NCBI RefSeq assembly: GCF_001751365.1
Contig: NZ_LJGT01000041.1
Location: forward strand, 242,208-306,207
DNA length: 64,000 bases
Origin: Streptomyces abyssalis
Lineage (GTDB): Bacteria; Actinomycetota; Actinomycetes; Streptomycetales; Streptomycetaceae
Direction: 5' to 3'
The notes under the pieces were generated by a model. It did not search any database. It worked only from the letters and a program-made list of their open reading frames with translations, and was not told the origin of the DNA. Shown in pieces: positions 25,174 through 33,814 of the stretch. Each line of letters opens with the position of its first letter. Positions within the stretch are counted from its first letter, which is position 1. The translations under genes were made by a program, and so were the position numbers.

Positions 25174-25202
25174 AGTATGCACGGGCCCGCCTCGGAGGCC
25201 AA
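25174..25202 (-). promoter_or_regulatory. Promoter of the chorismate mutase leader
   Basis: On the minus strand -35 TTGGCC (25202-25197), 17-bp spacer, -10 CATACT (25179-25174), then 7 bases to the leader ATG. The match is moderate, but the spacing is right for a leaderless transcript. Confidence 0.5.
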
Positions 25203-25233
25203 GCGGGGGCCCTCCGGCCTCCCGTTAGAATCG

Positions 25234-25273
25234 GCCGTACGAAGTGAGCACGTGCTCTGTGCTTCCGTACGGC
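25234..25273. promoter_or_regulatory. Nested palindrome in the guaA leader
   Basis: GCCGTACGAAG (25234-25244) faces CTTCCGTACGGC (25262-25273) with one bulged base, and between them lies the 12-bp perfect palindrome GAGCACGTGCTC (25246-25257). A possible -10 TAGAAT is at 25226-25231, so the symmetry lies at or just after the guaA start point, 71 bp before the gene. It could be an operator or an RNA hairpin. Confidence 0.5.
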
Positions 25274-25343
25274 GCTCCCACGCCGTCCGGCACCGTTCCA
25301 CAGCCCCGTACCACCCGCCGCAAGGCCGAAAGGCAGCCGCTCC

Positions 25344-26969
25344 GTGGCATCAGCGCCCGCCCCTCGGGGCACAGGCTCCCCGGAATCCGCCTCCGCCTCT
25401 CCGGACGCTCCGGAGACGGTCCTCGTGGTCGATTTCGGTGCCCAGTACGCGCAGCTCATCGCGCGCCGCGTACGCGAGGCGCGGATCTACAGCGAGGTCG
25501 TCCCGTCCACCATGCCGGTGGAGGAGATGCTCGCCAGGGACCCGAAGGCGGTCATCCTCTCGGGAGGTCCCTCGTCCGTGTACGCGGAGGACGCCCCGTC
25601 CCTCGACGGCTCGCTCTTCGACGCCGGCGTTCCCGTCCTCGGCCTGTGCTACGGCTTCCAGCTGATGGCGCAGGCGCTCGGCGGCACCGTCGACAACACA
25701 GGAAGCCGCGAGTACGGGCGTACGGACCTGTCCGTCTCGAAGGGCGCGTCCACCCTCTTCGAGGGCACGCCGTCGCACCAGCAGGTGTGGATGTCGCACG
25801 GCGACGCCTGCTCCGCCGCCCCCGAGGGCTTCACCGTCACCGCGTCGACGGACATGGTCCCGGTCGCGGCGTTCGAGCACGACGGACGCCGGCTCTACGG
25901 CGTCCAGTACCACCCCGAGGTGATGCACTCCACGCACGGACAGCAGGTGCTGGAGCACTTCCTCTACCGCGGCGCCGGTCTCTCCCCGACCTGGACGACG
26001 GCGAGCATCGTGGACGAGCAGGTCGCGGCGATCCGCGAGCAGGTCGGCTCGAAGCGCGCCATCTGCGGGCTGTCGGGCGGCGTGGACTCCGCGGTCGCCG
26101 CCGCCCTCGTCCACAAGGCCGTCGGTACGCAGCTGACCTGCGTGTATGTCGATCACGGGCTGATGCGCAAGGGCGAGACCGAGCAGGTGGAGAAGGACTT
26201 CGTGGCGGCCACGGGCGTCCAGCTCAAGGTCGTGGACGCCGCCGACCGGTTCATCTCCGCGCTCGCCGGAGCGTCCGACCCCGAGCAGAAGCGGAAGATC
26301 ATCGGGCGCGAGTTCATCCGGGTCTTCGAGCAGGCCCAGGCCGAGCTCGTCGCCGAGGCGGGCGCAGCGGGTGAGGACGTCGCGTTTCTCGTGCAGGGCA
26401 CCCTCTACCCCGACGTCGTCGAGTCCGGCGGCGGCACCGGCGCGGCCAACATCAAGTCGCACCACAACGTGGGCGGCCTCCCTGAGGACCTGGAATTCGA
26501 GCTGGTCGAGCCGCTGCGCAAGCTCTTCAAGGACGAGGTCCGCATGGTCGGCCAGGAGCTCGGCCTGCCCGAGGAGATCGTGCAGCGCCAGCCCTTCCCC
26601 GGCCCCGGGCTGGGTATCCGCATCATCGGCGAGGTCACGCGCGAGCGCCTCGACGTGCTGCGCGAGGCCGACGCCATCGCGCGCGAGGAGCTGACGGCCG
26701 CCGGTCTGGACAGGGACATCTGGCAGTGCCCGGTGGTACTGCTGGCCGACATCCGCTCGGTGGGCGTCCAGGGTGACGGGCGTACGTACGGACATCCGGT
26801 GGTGCTGCGTCCCGTCTCCTCCGAGGACGCCATGACCGCCGACTGGTCCCGGCTGCCCTACGACGTGCTGGCCCGCGTCTCCACCCGCATCACGAACGAG
26901 GTCTCCGGCGTCAACCGCGTCGCCCTCGACATCACGAGCAAGCCGCCGGGCACGATCGAGTGGGAGTGA
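25344..26969 (+). CDS. guaA: GMP synthase (glutamine-hydrolysing)
   Basis: 541 residues. It aminates XMP to GMP with ATP and glutamine. An N-terminal class I glutaminase (ILSGGPSSVY, GLCYGFQ with the nucleophile Cys, YHPEVMHS with catalytic His and Glu) is followed by the ATP pyrophosphatase domain (GLSGGVDSAVAAAL) and the C-terminal dimer/XMP domain (QRQPFPGPGLGIRIIGE, RVALDITSKPPGTIEWE). About 24 disordered residues precede the first strand. Start GTG 25344 with GAAAGG upstream. Together with guaB and guaB3 it completes the IMP-to-GMP pathway in this window. Confidence 0.97.
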   Translation: MASAPAPRGTGSPESASASPDAPETVLVVDFGAQYAQLIARRVREARIYSEVVPSTMPVEEMLARDPKAVILSGGPSSVYAEDAPSLDGSLFDAGVPVLGLCYGFQLMAQALGGTVDNTGSREYGRTDLSVSKGASTLFEGTPSHQQVWMSHGDACSAAPEGFTVTASTDMVPVAAFEHDGRRLYGVQYHPEVMHSTHGQQVLEHFLYRGAGLSPTWTTASIVDEQVAAIREQVGSKRAICGLSGGVDSAVAAALVHKAVGTQLTCVYVDHGLMRKGETEQVEKDFVAATGVQLKVVDAADRFISALAGASDPEQKRKIIGREFIRVFEQAQAELVAEAGAAGEDVAFLVQGTLYPDVVESGGGTGAANIKSHHNVGGLPEDLEFELVEPLRKLFKDEVRMVGQELGLPEEIVQRQPFPGPGLGIRIIGEVTRERLDVLREADAIAREELTAAGLDRDIWQCPVVLLADIRSVGVQGDGRTYGHPVVLRPVSSEDAMTADWSRLPYDVLARVSTRITNEVSGVNRVALDITSKPPGTIEWE

Positions 26970-27172
26970 CCCGCAGGGAGCCCGTGGCCTGAGCACGGGC
27001 GCCGTGGCCCGGCGGAGCGCCTGCTGAGGCGGGCGCCGACTGAGGCGCGAGCAGCGGAGGCGTGACGGACTGAGCCGGGTGGAGCCCTGCCGCATGCGGC
27101 ACACGGCGACTCCCGCCTGACGCAGCGCCTGTGATCTCGGGTGCCGCACGTCCGCGGCGGTAGTTTGCCCGG

Positions 27173-28315
27173 GTGACGGATATCGGGGGGCGGCCTCGCC
27201 GCCGCGACAGGCGGAAGCGGATCATCGGTGCCGCTGCCGCCGGAGCGGTCGTGCTCGGCGTCGCCGTCGCCGTCGTCGAGCCGTACGCGAACGACTGGTG
27301 GGTCACACGCAACGCCTGCGGAGGCTCGCTCCCCGAGGGCGTCCTCGAGGACCTGGGTGCCGGCCGTGCCGACGACGACGGCCACCTGTACGCCCACGAG
27401 GAGACCCTCGACGAGCGGCTCGGCCGGTACCGCTGCGAGGTGAACGACGCGTCGTCCGGCCGTGGCTACCGCTTCCGGGCATCCGCCTACACCTCCCGTG
27501 ACGATGTCGAGCGGCGCCTGTCCGACGACTTCTCCGGACGTGAACCCGCCCGGCTGGCGCTCCCGGCCGGGCTCCCCGGGTACGAGTCGCAGCGCGGCGA
27601 TCTCGTGCTGACGCTCGACTGCCCGCGACTGGGCGAGGGCGGCTCGGGGAAGCCGAGGAAGCTGCACACCAGGGCGCAGATCCCCGGCTACTTCGGTGAC
27701 GACGAGTCCGGCGACGAGCCCGGGATCGGCAGTTCCTACGACGCGGGGGCGCGTGCCGCCGTCGCTCTCGCCAACAAGGCCTCGGAGAACCTGCGTTGCG
27801 GGGCGGAGACGCTCGAGGTACCGGCGGAGGTGACCCGGCCGGAGCCGGTGCCCCTGGAGGAGACGGCGGGCACCCCGTGCGCGGCGCTCGCCCGTGCGCC
27901 GCTCACGCGCGAGGACACATGGAGCGTGCAGGTGCGGATGTCGAAGCGTGCCCCGGTGGGGAGCTGCCTGCTGGAGCGCGAACGTGACGGTGCGGAGTCC
28001 GGCCGGGCAGCGGAGAAGACGGAGGTGCTGGACCTCACGGCGTTCCACGGCGATTTCTCCGAAGGGCTGTGGAAGGCCGCGGGCCGGGAGAAGCCGTGGG
28101 TGAGCGGCACGGAGGGCTGGGCGACCGCGCGCTGCGGCGGAACGGAGGCCGTCTTCCGGGCGCGGGCGCTCGGTGGCGACGGCCGGACGCCGGTGCTGAG
28201 CGCCGGGGAGGTGCGGTCGGTGCTGGCCGACTTCGCGGAGCGGCAGGCGGCGAGGCGGGGCTGCACGCAGCCGCAGGTGCCGCCGGGGATCTCGGACAGC
28301 GGGCCGAGGGGGTGA
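27173..28315 (+). CDS. Membrane-anchored secreted protein, unknown function
   Basis: 380 residues. A short Arg-rich N-terminus (RRRDRRKR) and one membrane helix (about 17-36) precede an extracellular part with two similar halves: RNACGGSLPEGVLEDL... and GTPCAALARAPLT..., each with paired Cys and a closing Cys (LRCGAETL, RRGCTQPQ). I do not recognise the family, though the layout is common in Streptomyces. Start GTG 27173 lacks a ribosome site and follows TAGTTT closely, so translation is probably leaderless. It stands alone between guaA and a convergent gene. Confidence 0.8.
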   Translation: MTDIGGRPRRRDRRKRIIGAAAAGAVVLGVAVAVVEPYANDWWVTRNACGGSLPEGVLEDLGAGRADDDGHLYAHEETLDERLGRYRCEVNDASSGRGYRFRASAYTSRDDVERRLSDDFSGREPARLALPAGLPGYESQRGDLVLTLDCPRLGEGGSGKPRKLHTRAQIPGYFGDDESGDEPGIGSSYDAGARAAVALANKASENLRCGAETLEVPAEVTRPEPVPLEETAGTPCAALARAPLTREDTWSVQVRMSKRAPVGSCLLERERDGAESGRAAEKTEVLDLTAFHGDFSEGLWKAAGREKPWVSGTEGWATARCGGTEAVFRARALGGDGRTPVLSAGEVRSVLADFAERQAARRGCTQPQVPPGISDSGPRG

Positions 28316-28329
28316 GCGTTGTCAGCGCT

Positions 28330-28374
28330 GTGAGGACTGTCAGCGCAGGACTGTCAGGGCCGTGAGGACTGTCA
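28330..28374. repeat. Short direct repeats
   Basis: GTGAGGACTGTCA occurs at 28330-28342 and again at 28362-28374 (period 32), with further partial GACTGTCA copies between. It lies just after the stop at 28315; no function is apparent. Confidence 0.6.
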
Positions 28375-28429
28375 CGGGTGTGAGGTCCACGAGGACGATG
28401 AGGCAGCAGGGTCCCGGGCCGCTCAAGTG

Positions 28430-28466
28430 CCGTGTCCCCGGCCCGGGTTGCGGGACGGGGACACGG
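28430..28466 (-). terminator. Terminator of the I36-like gene
   Basis: An 11-bp perfect stem CCGTGTCCCCG (28430-28440) with CGGGGACACGG (28456-28466), about 60 bp past the stop of the minus-strand gene. It can also serve the plus-strand gene ending at 28315. Confidence 0.65.
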
Positions 28467-28528
28467 TTGCCTTTCAACTCTGCCCGTACCGCTGCCCGTT
28501 CATGAGGTCAGCGCTCGGGCCCCGTACG

Positions 28529-29026
28529 TCAGCAGGGCTTGATCTTCCACACGGGGGTCCAGGACGCCGTGCCGGTGTCCTTGGCCCGGTTCGTCCAACG
28601 CAGGCTCCCGTTCCGGTTGTAGAAGCGCGCGACCGTGCCGGAGGTCTGGTTGTTGTTGAACGTGCCGTCGCCGATTCCGTAGAAGTTGTACGTGCCGCAG
28701 CGGTAGTAGTCGTATTTCTTGCCGCGGCCGTCGACGATGCACAGGTGCCCGTGCCTGCAGGAGGGCGCGCGCATGGCCGCCTGCTTGTCCTGGCCGCGGG
28801 CGGGGAAGGTGACGGTTCCGCCCTCGAAAGCGACCTTGTTCGCGGAGACCTGCCGCGCCCCCGAGTCCTTGGCCAGGTAGCTGTCCACCTGCTGCTGGAG
28901 CTGCTGCGCCTGGCTGCCGGAGGACTGCTGCGGTGCTGCGGACGCGGTGCCGGCCAGCACCGTGCCGCCGACCAGTGCCGCCGAGGCGGTCATCACGGCC
29001 AGGGTCTTGCGCGGTGACTTCTTCAC
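28529..29026 (-). CDS. Secreted peptidase inhibitor family I36-like protein
   Basis: 165 residues with a clear Sec signal peptide (MKKSPRKT, hydrophobic run, GTASAAP cleavage site near residue 31). The mature part has a Gln-rich helix (QAQQLQQQVDSYL) and a C-terminal beta domain with C89, C96, C110 and C165 and many Tyr, Asn and Gly (GTYNFYGIGDGTFNNN), the look of the I36 family of small Streptomyces metalloprotease inhibitors (crystallin fold). Inhibition is inferred from family only. Start GTG 29026 with GGAGGGGG upstream. It is divergent from a LysR regulator, which may control it. Confidence 0.8.
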   Translation of the reverse strand: MKKSPRKTLAVMTASAALVGGTVLAGTASAAPQQSSGSQAQQLQQQVDSYLAKDSGARQVSANKVAFEGGTVTFPARGQDKQAAMRAPSCRHGHLCIVDGRGKKYDYYRCGTYNFYGIGDGTFNNNQTSGTVARFYNRNGSLRWTNRAKDTGTASWTPVWKIKPC

Positions 29027-29160
29027 TGTGTTCCCCCTCCAAATGGGCTCTCCGGCGTCCGCTCACCTGATGGCGGTCCGTCGCGGAGACGTCACCCATC
29101 GTGCTTGGATGGGCGGTGCTGAAGAAAGGGGAAACTCAGGCCGTTGCGGTGCAAATTGAT

Positions 29161-29205
29161 GCAGTATCCGGCATGAGAGCAGTATCCGGTATGGGGGCAT
29201 ACGGG
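29161..29205 (+). promoter_or_regulatory. Direct repeats and palindrome before the LysR gene
   Basis: GCAGTATCCGG occurs twice, 18 bp apart (29161-29171, 29179-29189), followed by the symmetry GTATGGGGGCATAC (29189-29202). This lies immediately before the regulator start in the divergent region, a usual position for a LysR-type autoregulatory site. Confidence 0.45.
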
Positions 29206-30294
29206 GTGGAACAGTCGAGCGGCAGTGGGGACCGTAAGACGGCAACTGGGGGAAGCGATCCGAGTGTTCATCAATTGCGCCTGTTCCTGGCGCTCGCGGA
29301 GGAGCTGCACTTCGGGCAGGCGGCCAGACGCATGTTCATCAGCCAGCCCGCCTTCAGCCGCCAGATCACGGCGCTCGAACGGCGCATGGGGATCGGCCTG
29401 TTGGAGCGCTCGACGCGCCGCGTCGAACTGACACCGGAGGGCCGGGCGCTGCTGCCGGTCGCACGGGCCGCCGTCGAGGCGGCGGACCGGCTCCGGCAGG
29501 CCGTGGAGCTGCAGGCTCGGCGTGTGAGCGGGCGGGTGCGCGTGGGGTTCATCGGCGCGGAGGCGGCCATGCCGTACACGCAGGAGATCCTTGCGGAGTT
29601 CCGCGCCCGCAACCCGGAGTGCGCCGTGGAGATGTACGGGCTGGACTTCGCCGGGCAGGTCGAGGCGCTCAGGGGCGGGGAGGTGGACGCCGCGTTCCTC
29701 CGCCCGCCGCTGCCCGCGGGCATCCGCACGCTTCAACTGGCCGCCGAGGCGCGGGTGGTGTGCCTTCCCGTGGGTGATCCGCTGCTGTCCCTGCAGCGGC
29801 CGCTGGAGCTGTGCGATCTCGACGGGCGCGTATTCGTCGACGTGGCGGGGGAGTCGGTGCGCGCGTGGTGGGACCACTGGACGGTCAACCCGCGCCCCGA
29901 CGGCACTCCCGTGCGCTTCGGGCCGGTGGTCACGGATCTGGAGCCGCTGCTGCTGGCGGTGGCGCAGGGGGAGGGCATCGCTCTGCTGCCCTCCGCCGCC
30001 CGTGAGTTGTATCCGCGGCCGGGGCTCGCGTACGCGGACATCTCAGGGCTGGTTCCGGTCACGGCCGCGCTGGCATGGCTGCCCGCGCGGAGCGAGTCCC
30101 GGGGAGTCGCCGCACTGCGTCAGGCGGCCCGCTCGGTGCTGCGTGCCGCGGGTGCGGGCGCGGGCGGTGGTGCGGGCGGTGGCGGCAGCACCGGCAACAG
30201 CACCGGCACCGCCGGGAGTTCACGCCCGGGCGGAGGCGGCGGCGGTCCCGCACGGCGGGTGCGGCTACCACGGCAGCGGCGGCCCGTCGGCTGA
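29206..30294 (+). CDS. LysR-family transcriptional regulator
   Basis: About 362 residues. The N-terminal helix-turn-helix is seen at VHQLRLFLALAEELHFGQAA through MFISQPAFSRQITALERRMG, followed by the linker helix and a periplasmic-binding-like effector domain (VRVGFIGAEAAMPYTQEIL, VDAAFLRPPLPAGI, LLAVAQGEGIALLPSAA). A 65-residue Gly/Ala/Arg-rich tail ends the protein and is longer than usual. The effector is unknown. I start at GTG 29206 (VEQSSGSGDRK) because GGGGG lies 8 bp upstream; ATG 29191 is possible. Divergent from the I36-like secreted protein. Confidence 0.88.
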   Translation: MEQSSGSGDRKTATGGSDPSVHQLRLFLALAEELHFGQAARRMFISQPAFSRQITALERRMGIGLLERSTRRVELTPEGRALLPVARAAVEAADRLRQAVELQARRVSGRVRVGFIGAEAAMPYTQEILAEFRARNPECAVEMYGLDFAGQVEALRGGEVDAAFLRPPLPAGIRTLQLAAEARVVCLPVGDPLLSLQRPLELCDLDGRVFVDVAGESVRAWWDHWTVNPRPDGTPVRFGPVVTDLEPLLLAVAQGEGIALLPSAARELYPRPGLAYADISGLVPVTAALAWLPARSESRGVAALRQAARSVLRAAGAGAGGGAGGGGSTGNSTGTAGSSRPGGGGGGPARRVRLPRQRRPVG

Positions 30295-30337
30295 CGGACG
30301 CGTGCCCGGGGCCGGACGCCGAGGCGCCCGGCCCGTC

Positions 30338-30868
30338 TCAGGTGCCGGACGTCCCGTCGATGCGTTCGCGGAGCAGATCCGCGTGGCCGTTGTGCCGTGC
30401 GTACTCCTCGATGAGGTGGATGAGGATCCAGCGCAGCGACACCCTGTCGTCGCCCAGCACCGCGGCGTCCGGCTCCGGGAGGGTGCCGGAGTCGTCGAGT
30501 GACGCCTCGGCGGTCAGTTCGCGGCCGCGCTCGACCTCGCGGTGCCAGACGGCCATCGCCTCGTCCATGCCGCGTTCGGGGGAGAGCGCGAATCCGTCCT
30601 GCTTTCCCTCGTCGTACAGCGGGGGGACGTGCTGTCCGGCGAAGATCCGCTGGAACCAGCTGCGTTCGACTTCCGCCATGTGCTGTACCAGGCCCAGCAG
30701 AGTCATCTCGGACGGTTCCACCGACCGCCGGCGCACCATGCTGTCGTCGAGATCCGCGCACTTGAGGGTGAGCGTGGCGCGGTGGAAGTCCAGCCAGCCC
30801 TCCAGCATGGTGCGTTCGTCGGCGTGCGGCGCGGGGACGGGGCGGCCGTCCGGTGTGGTCCTGGTCAT
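30338..30868 (-). CDS. DinB-family (DUF664) protein
   Basis: 176 residues, the family size. Seen are ERTMLEGWLDFHRATL, LLGLVQHMAEVERSWFQ with the first metal-binding His, and LRWILIHLIEEYARHNGHADLL with the C-terminal His pair, as in the DinB/YfiT four-helix bundle. Some relatives are mycothiol-dependent transferases; whether this one is cannot be told. Start ATG 30868 is chosen because upstream codons lack coding character. It overlaps no neighbour and ends 43 bp from the LysR stop (convergent). Confidence 0.85.
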   Translation of the reverse strand: MTRTTPDGRPVPAPHADERTMLEGWLDFHRATLTLKCADLDDSMVRRRSVEPSEMTLLGLVQHMAEVERSWFQRIFAGQHVPPLYDEGKQDGFALSPERGMDEAMAVWHREVERGRELTAEASLDDSGTLPEPDAAVLGDDRVSLRWILIHLIEEYARHNGHADLLRERIDGTSGT

Positions 30869-31008
30869 GGGGCCCAGCCTTGCACGCCCCGTCCGAGTGG
30901 GTGCGCGCGTTGCCGTACAGGCGTTCCAGGCGGGCGTGCACGACGAGTTCCGGTGCCGCCGCAGGTCCGCCTTCGTGCCGGGATGTCCGTACGGAAGGAG
31001 ACACCGCT

Positions 31009-31353
31009 GTGGCAGGGACCGCCGGAACCGAAGTCGTCCGCGCATGCATGGAGAGCTACATCGCGCAGGACCGGGAGCGGGCGGAGCGGCTGATCGCCGA
31101 CGACTACCGCTTCACCAGCCCGCAGGACGACCACATCGACAGGGCCGCATTCTTCGCACGCTGCTTCCCGACGGCGGAACGGCTGCGCGCACAGGAGATC
31201 CTGGCGGTCGTGCCCGCCGGGGGCGACGACGTCTTCCTCCTCTACGAGTACGAACTCAAGACGGGTGAGCGTCACCGCAACGTCGAGGTCGCCACGGTCC
31301 GGGACGGCCGCATCACCGAGACGCAGGTCTTCTTCGGCGGCCGCGTCGGTTAG
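31009..31353 (+). CDS. SnoaL-like / NTF2-like protein
   Basis: 114 residues, the size of a single NTF2-like cone. The pattern is typical: helix ACMESYIAQDRERAERLIADDYRF, then TSPQDDHIDRAAFFARC, and beta strands ending VATVRDGRITETQVFFGG. Members bind small molecules or act as isomerases or hydrolases; the substrate is unknown. Start GTG 31009 is fixed by GGAAGGAG 8 bp upstream. Divergent from the DinB-like gene. Confidence 0.85.
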   Translation: MAGTAGTEVVRACMESYIAQDRERAERLIADDYRFTSPQDDHIDRAAFFARCFPTAERLRAQEILAVVPAGGDDVFLLYEYELKTGERHRNVEVATVRDGRITETQVFFGGRVG

Positions 31354-31536
31354 GGCGCGTTCCGAGGTGTGCCGAGAAGCGGCCGGCGTCTCACCGCGCG
31401 ACGCGAGGAGGTCCTGGGCGTGGGGAGAACAAGTCATTCCGGGGGTGCATCTCGGACATTGACCAACGAATGCGTGTCTTTCCATGCGGGTGGCTGTGCA
31501 TGATCATTCCGTAGGCGACTCTCTACGGGGGAAATC

Positions 31537-32080
31537 ATGATCAACTCTGTCTCTCGGCGCCGCCGTTGCCGCGGCAGCCACCAGCGCCGCGCTGCTTCTG
31601 GGCGGCGCTCTGACCGGCAACGCCCAGGCCGCCGCCGGCCCGTCGGCCTCGGCCTCGGAGCCCAAGGCCGCAGTCAGCAGCGTCGGCCTCAAGGGCGGGG
31701 ATGCGAGCGTGGCCAAGGCCAGGTGGGCCCGGTGCACCGCGCAGCCCAACAGTCCGCACTGGTCGAAGAAGGGCAAGAGCGTCATCTTCAAGACGCGGGT
31801 CAGCTGCAAGGGAAACATCCCGAAGGTGCACGTGCAGGTGCGCGGCAAGTTGCTTGTCTGCCCCGGCTACTGCCCGCCGTCGACCGCTGCGACGTCGAAC
31901 GAGACGAAGGTCCTCGCGGTCAATGCCGGGGGCGCGACCTACTACACGCCCAAGGTGGGCGGCAAGAAGGTCAGGGGTGACGGCAAGTACCAGGGCAAGG
32001 TGACGGTGCAGATCACCTCCCCGGTCAAGGGCACGAAGGGCAGCGCCAGCAGCAAGATGGTGACCGTCAACACGCCGTAA
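31537..32080 (+). pseudogene. Small secreted protein, start codon out of frame with its signal peptide
   Basis: The mature protein (RWARCTAQPNSPHWSKKG to KMVTVNTP) and a full signal peptide (LSLGAAVAAAATSAALLLGG ending GNAQAAAG) share one frame open from 31541, but that frame has no ATG, GTG or TTG until GTG 31709, far inside. The only well-placed start is ATG 31537 with GGGGGA upstream, and it is one base out of frame. A 2-base loss in the TCTCTC run at about 31551-31556 (or a 1-base gain) would explain it. The mature part has four Cys residues (C67-like SCKG, CPGYC) and many Lys. Function unknown. The gene may be dead, phase-variable or misread; a non-standard CTG start at 31547 is another option. 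Confidence 0.65.
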
Positions 32081-32105
32081 CGGCAGGCGCGCCGCAGGAG
32101 GCCCC

Positions 32106-32432
32106 GTGAACTGGGAAGTACACGCAGAACTGGTCGTCGAGGAAGACGGGCTCGACCCTGTCTCTCTTTCGGAACGGCTCTCCGCGTGGTTCGCCGCTCA
32201 CGGGGCCGACGCCCTGCCCGAGCTGACCATGGCTGACGGAGGAACGGCCGAGACGGTGGGCGCTGTCTTCGGGGTGCCGGCCGAAACGCCCGGACAAGCC
32301 GTCGACGCCGCCCTCCATCAGCTGCGAAGCGCCGCAGACGGCTGCGGGGTTCCCGTGGGCCCGGTCGACGAAGTGCTGGTGCGCCGGGCTCACATCGACC
32401 CTCGCGCTCCTGTCGCTGAGCGCAGAAGGTGA
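32106..32432 (+). CDS. Small conserved protein, unknown function
   Basis: 108 residues, acidic, without signal or membrane segment. It begins VNWEVHAELVVEEDGLD, has LSAWFAAHGADALPELTMADGG and a helix AVDAALHQLRSAADGCG, then VGPVDEVLVRRAHIDPR. The alternating strands and helices look like a small two-layer fold, but I do not recognise a family. Start GTG 32106 follows GGAGGCCCC. It is 25 bp behind the secreted protein and may be co-transcribed with it. Confidence 0.7.
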   Translation: MNWEVHAELVVEEDGLDPVSLSERLSAWFAAHGADALPELTMADGGTAETVGAVFGVPAETPGQAVDAALHQLRSAADGCGVPVGPVDEVLVRRAHIDPRAPVAERRR

Positions 32433-32467
32433 CGAGGGGGCCTGACCGGCCCCACGCCCCGCCGCCC

Positions 32468-33688
32468 TCAGGCGGGAGTGAAGCGGACCGGGAGCTCGGT
32501 CAGCCCGCGTGTGAAGACGCCCTGCTCCCGTGGCTGGAAGCCTTCGCGCAGCGCCATGTCCGGCATGGCGTCCAGCAGCCGGTTGGCGGCGACCTCGACC
32601 TCCGCCTTGGCGAGCAGCGCGCCGACGCAGAAGTGACGTCCCAGAGCGAAGGCCAGATGGTCGGCTGCGGCGGAGAACGCCACGTCCTTCGTAGTCGTCA
32701 GGTCCTCGCGGAAGATGTCGAAGGTGCCGGGGTCGGCGAACCGCTCCTCGTCACGGTTGGCCGCCCCGATCAGGCAGGTCAGGGTCGCGCCGGCCGGGAC
32801 CGTGCCGCCGCCGATCCTCACCTCCTGGGAGGTCTGACGCATGATCATGTGCACGGGCGGGCTGTAGCGCAGAGTCTCGGCGAAGGCCGCCGGTATCAGG
32901 CCCCGGTCGGCCCGTACGGCGGCCAGCTGGCCTGGATTGTCGAGAAGGTTGCGGAAGAGACTGGAGACGGCCTTGTCGGTGGTCTCGCCGCCGGCCGTGA
33001 GCAACAGGCTGCAGAAGGCCTTGATGTCCTCGTCGCTCATACTCGTGCCGTCGACCTCGGCCCGGCACAGCGTCGAGAGCAGGTCGTCGCCCGGATCGTT
33101 CCTGCGCTCCTCGATGACCGGAAGCATGTACGCGGCGAACTCCTCCCTCGTACGCATGCCGTCCGCGGCCACGTCCGGGTCCTGGGAGAGGTTGGAGAGG
33201 AAGGCGATGACGGACGTGTACCAGCGGTGGAACCGGTCGTGGTCCTCCTTGTCGAGGCCGAGCATGTCGACGATGACGTTGATGGGGAAGCGGGTGGCGA
33301 AGTCGGCCACCAGATCGGCCTCTCCCGCAGCCGCGAAGCCGTCGATCAGGGCTTGAGCGTTGCGCTCGATGACGGGCAGGAACAACTCCTGGAGCGTGTT
33401 GCCGCGGAAGGCGGGCGCCACCAGGGCACGGCGCACCGAGTGCTCGCGGCCGCTCATCTGCAGGATCGTGCGGCCGTGCACGGGTTCGAGCTGCCAGTCG
33501 TAGTTGCCGGTGGTGAACGCCGGATCCCGGAAGGCGCGCGCGACGTCCTCGTAGCGGGAGATGATCCAGCTCCCGGTGGGCTCGTGACGGATCAGCGGGT
33601 GGTGTTCCCGCATGATCCGGTAGGCGGCGTACGGGTCGTCCGCGAACTCCGCCGACAGGATGTCCGGCGCTTCGGCCTCGGTTCCCAT
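32468..33688 (-). CDS. Cytochrome P450
   Basis: 406 residues, full bacterial length. The I-helix oxygen-binding motif is AGGETT (in LLLTAGGETTDKA), the K-helix EXXR is ETLR, and the haem loop is FALGRHFCVG with the axial Cys. It is a soluble class I monooxygenase that would need ferredoxin and ferredoxin reductase, neither of which is encoded nearby. The substrate is unknown and no biosynthetic cluster surrounds it. Start ATG 33688 (MGTEAEAPD) has GAGGAG 6 bp upstream; a GTG four codons earlier is less likely. Confidence 0.95.
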   Translation of the reverse strand: MGTEAEAPDILSAEFADDPYAAYRIMREHHPLIRHEPTGSWIISRYEDVARAFRDPAFTTGNYDWQLEPVHGRTILQMSGREHSVRRALVAPAFRGNTLQELFLPVIERNAQALIDGFAAAGEADLVADFATRFPINVIVDMLGLDKEDHDRFHRWYTSVIAFLSNLSQDPDVAADGMRTREEFAAYMLPVIEERRNDPGDDLLSTLCRAEVDGTSMSDEDIKAFCSLLLTAGGETTDKAVSSLFRNLLDNPGQLAAVRADRGLIPAAFAETLRYSPPVHMIMRQTSQEVRIGGGTVPAGATLTCLIGAANRDEERFADPGTFDIFREDLTTTKDVAFSAAADHLAFALGRHFCVGALLAKAEVEVAANRLLDAMPDMALREGFQPREQGVFTRGLTELPVRFTPA

Positions 33689-33814
33689 CTTGCTCCTCAC
33701 TCACCGGTGAGCGTTCTGCCCGGCGCGTCGGCGCCAAGGGACGTTCCCCTACGGACCAAAGTCACCGAGGAGGGCTCAACTGGCAAGAGAGCGCGGGGAG
33801 TTCAGGCCTCGCGT

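Noticed and set aside
32468..33814. Secondary-metabolite cluster around the P450 genes
   Set aside because: No synthase, ferredoxin or tailoring neighbours are present near either P450.
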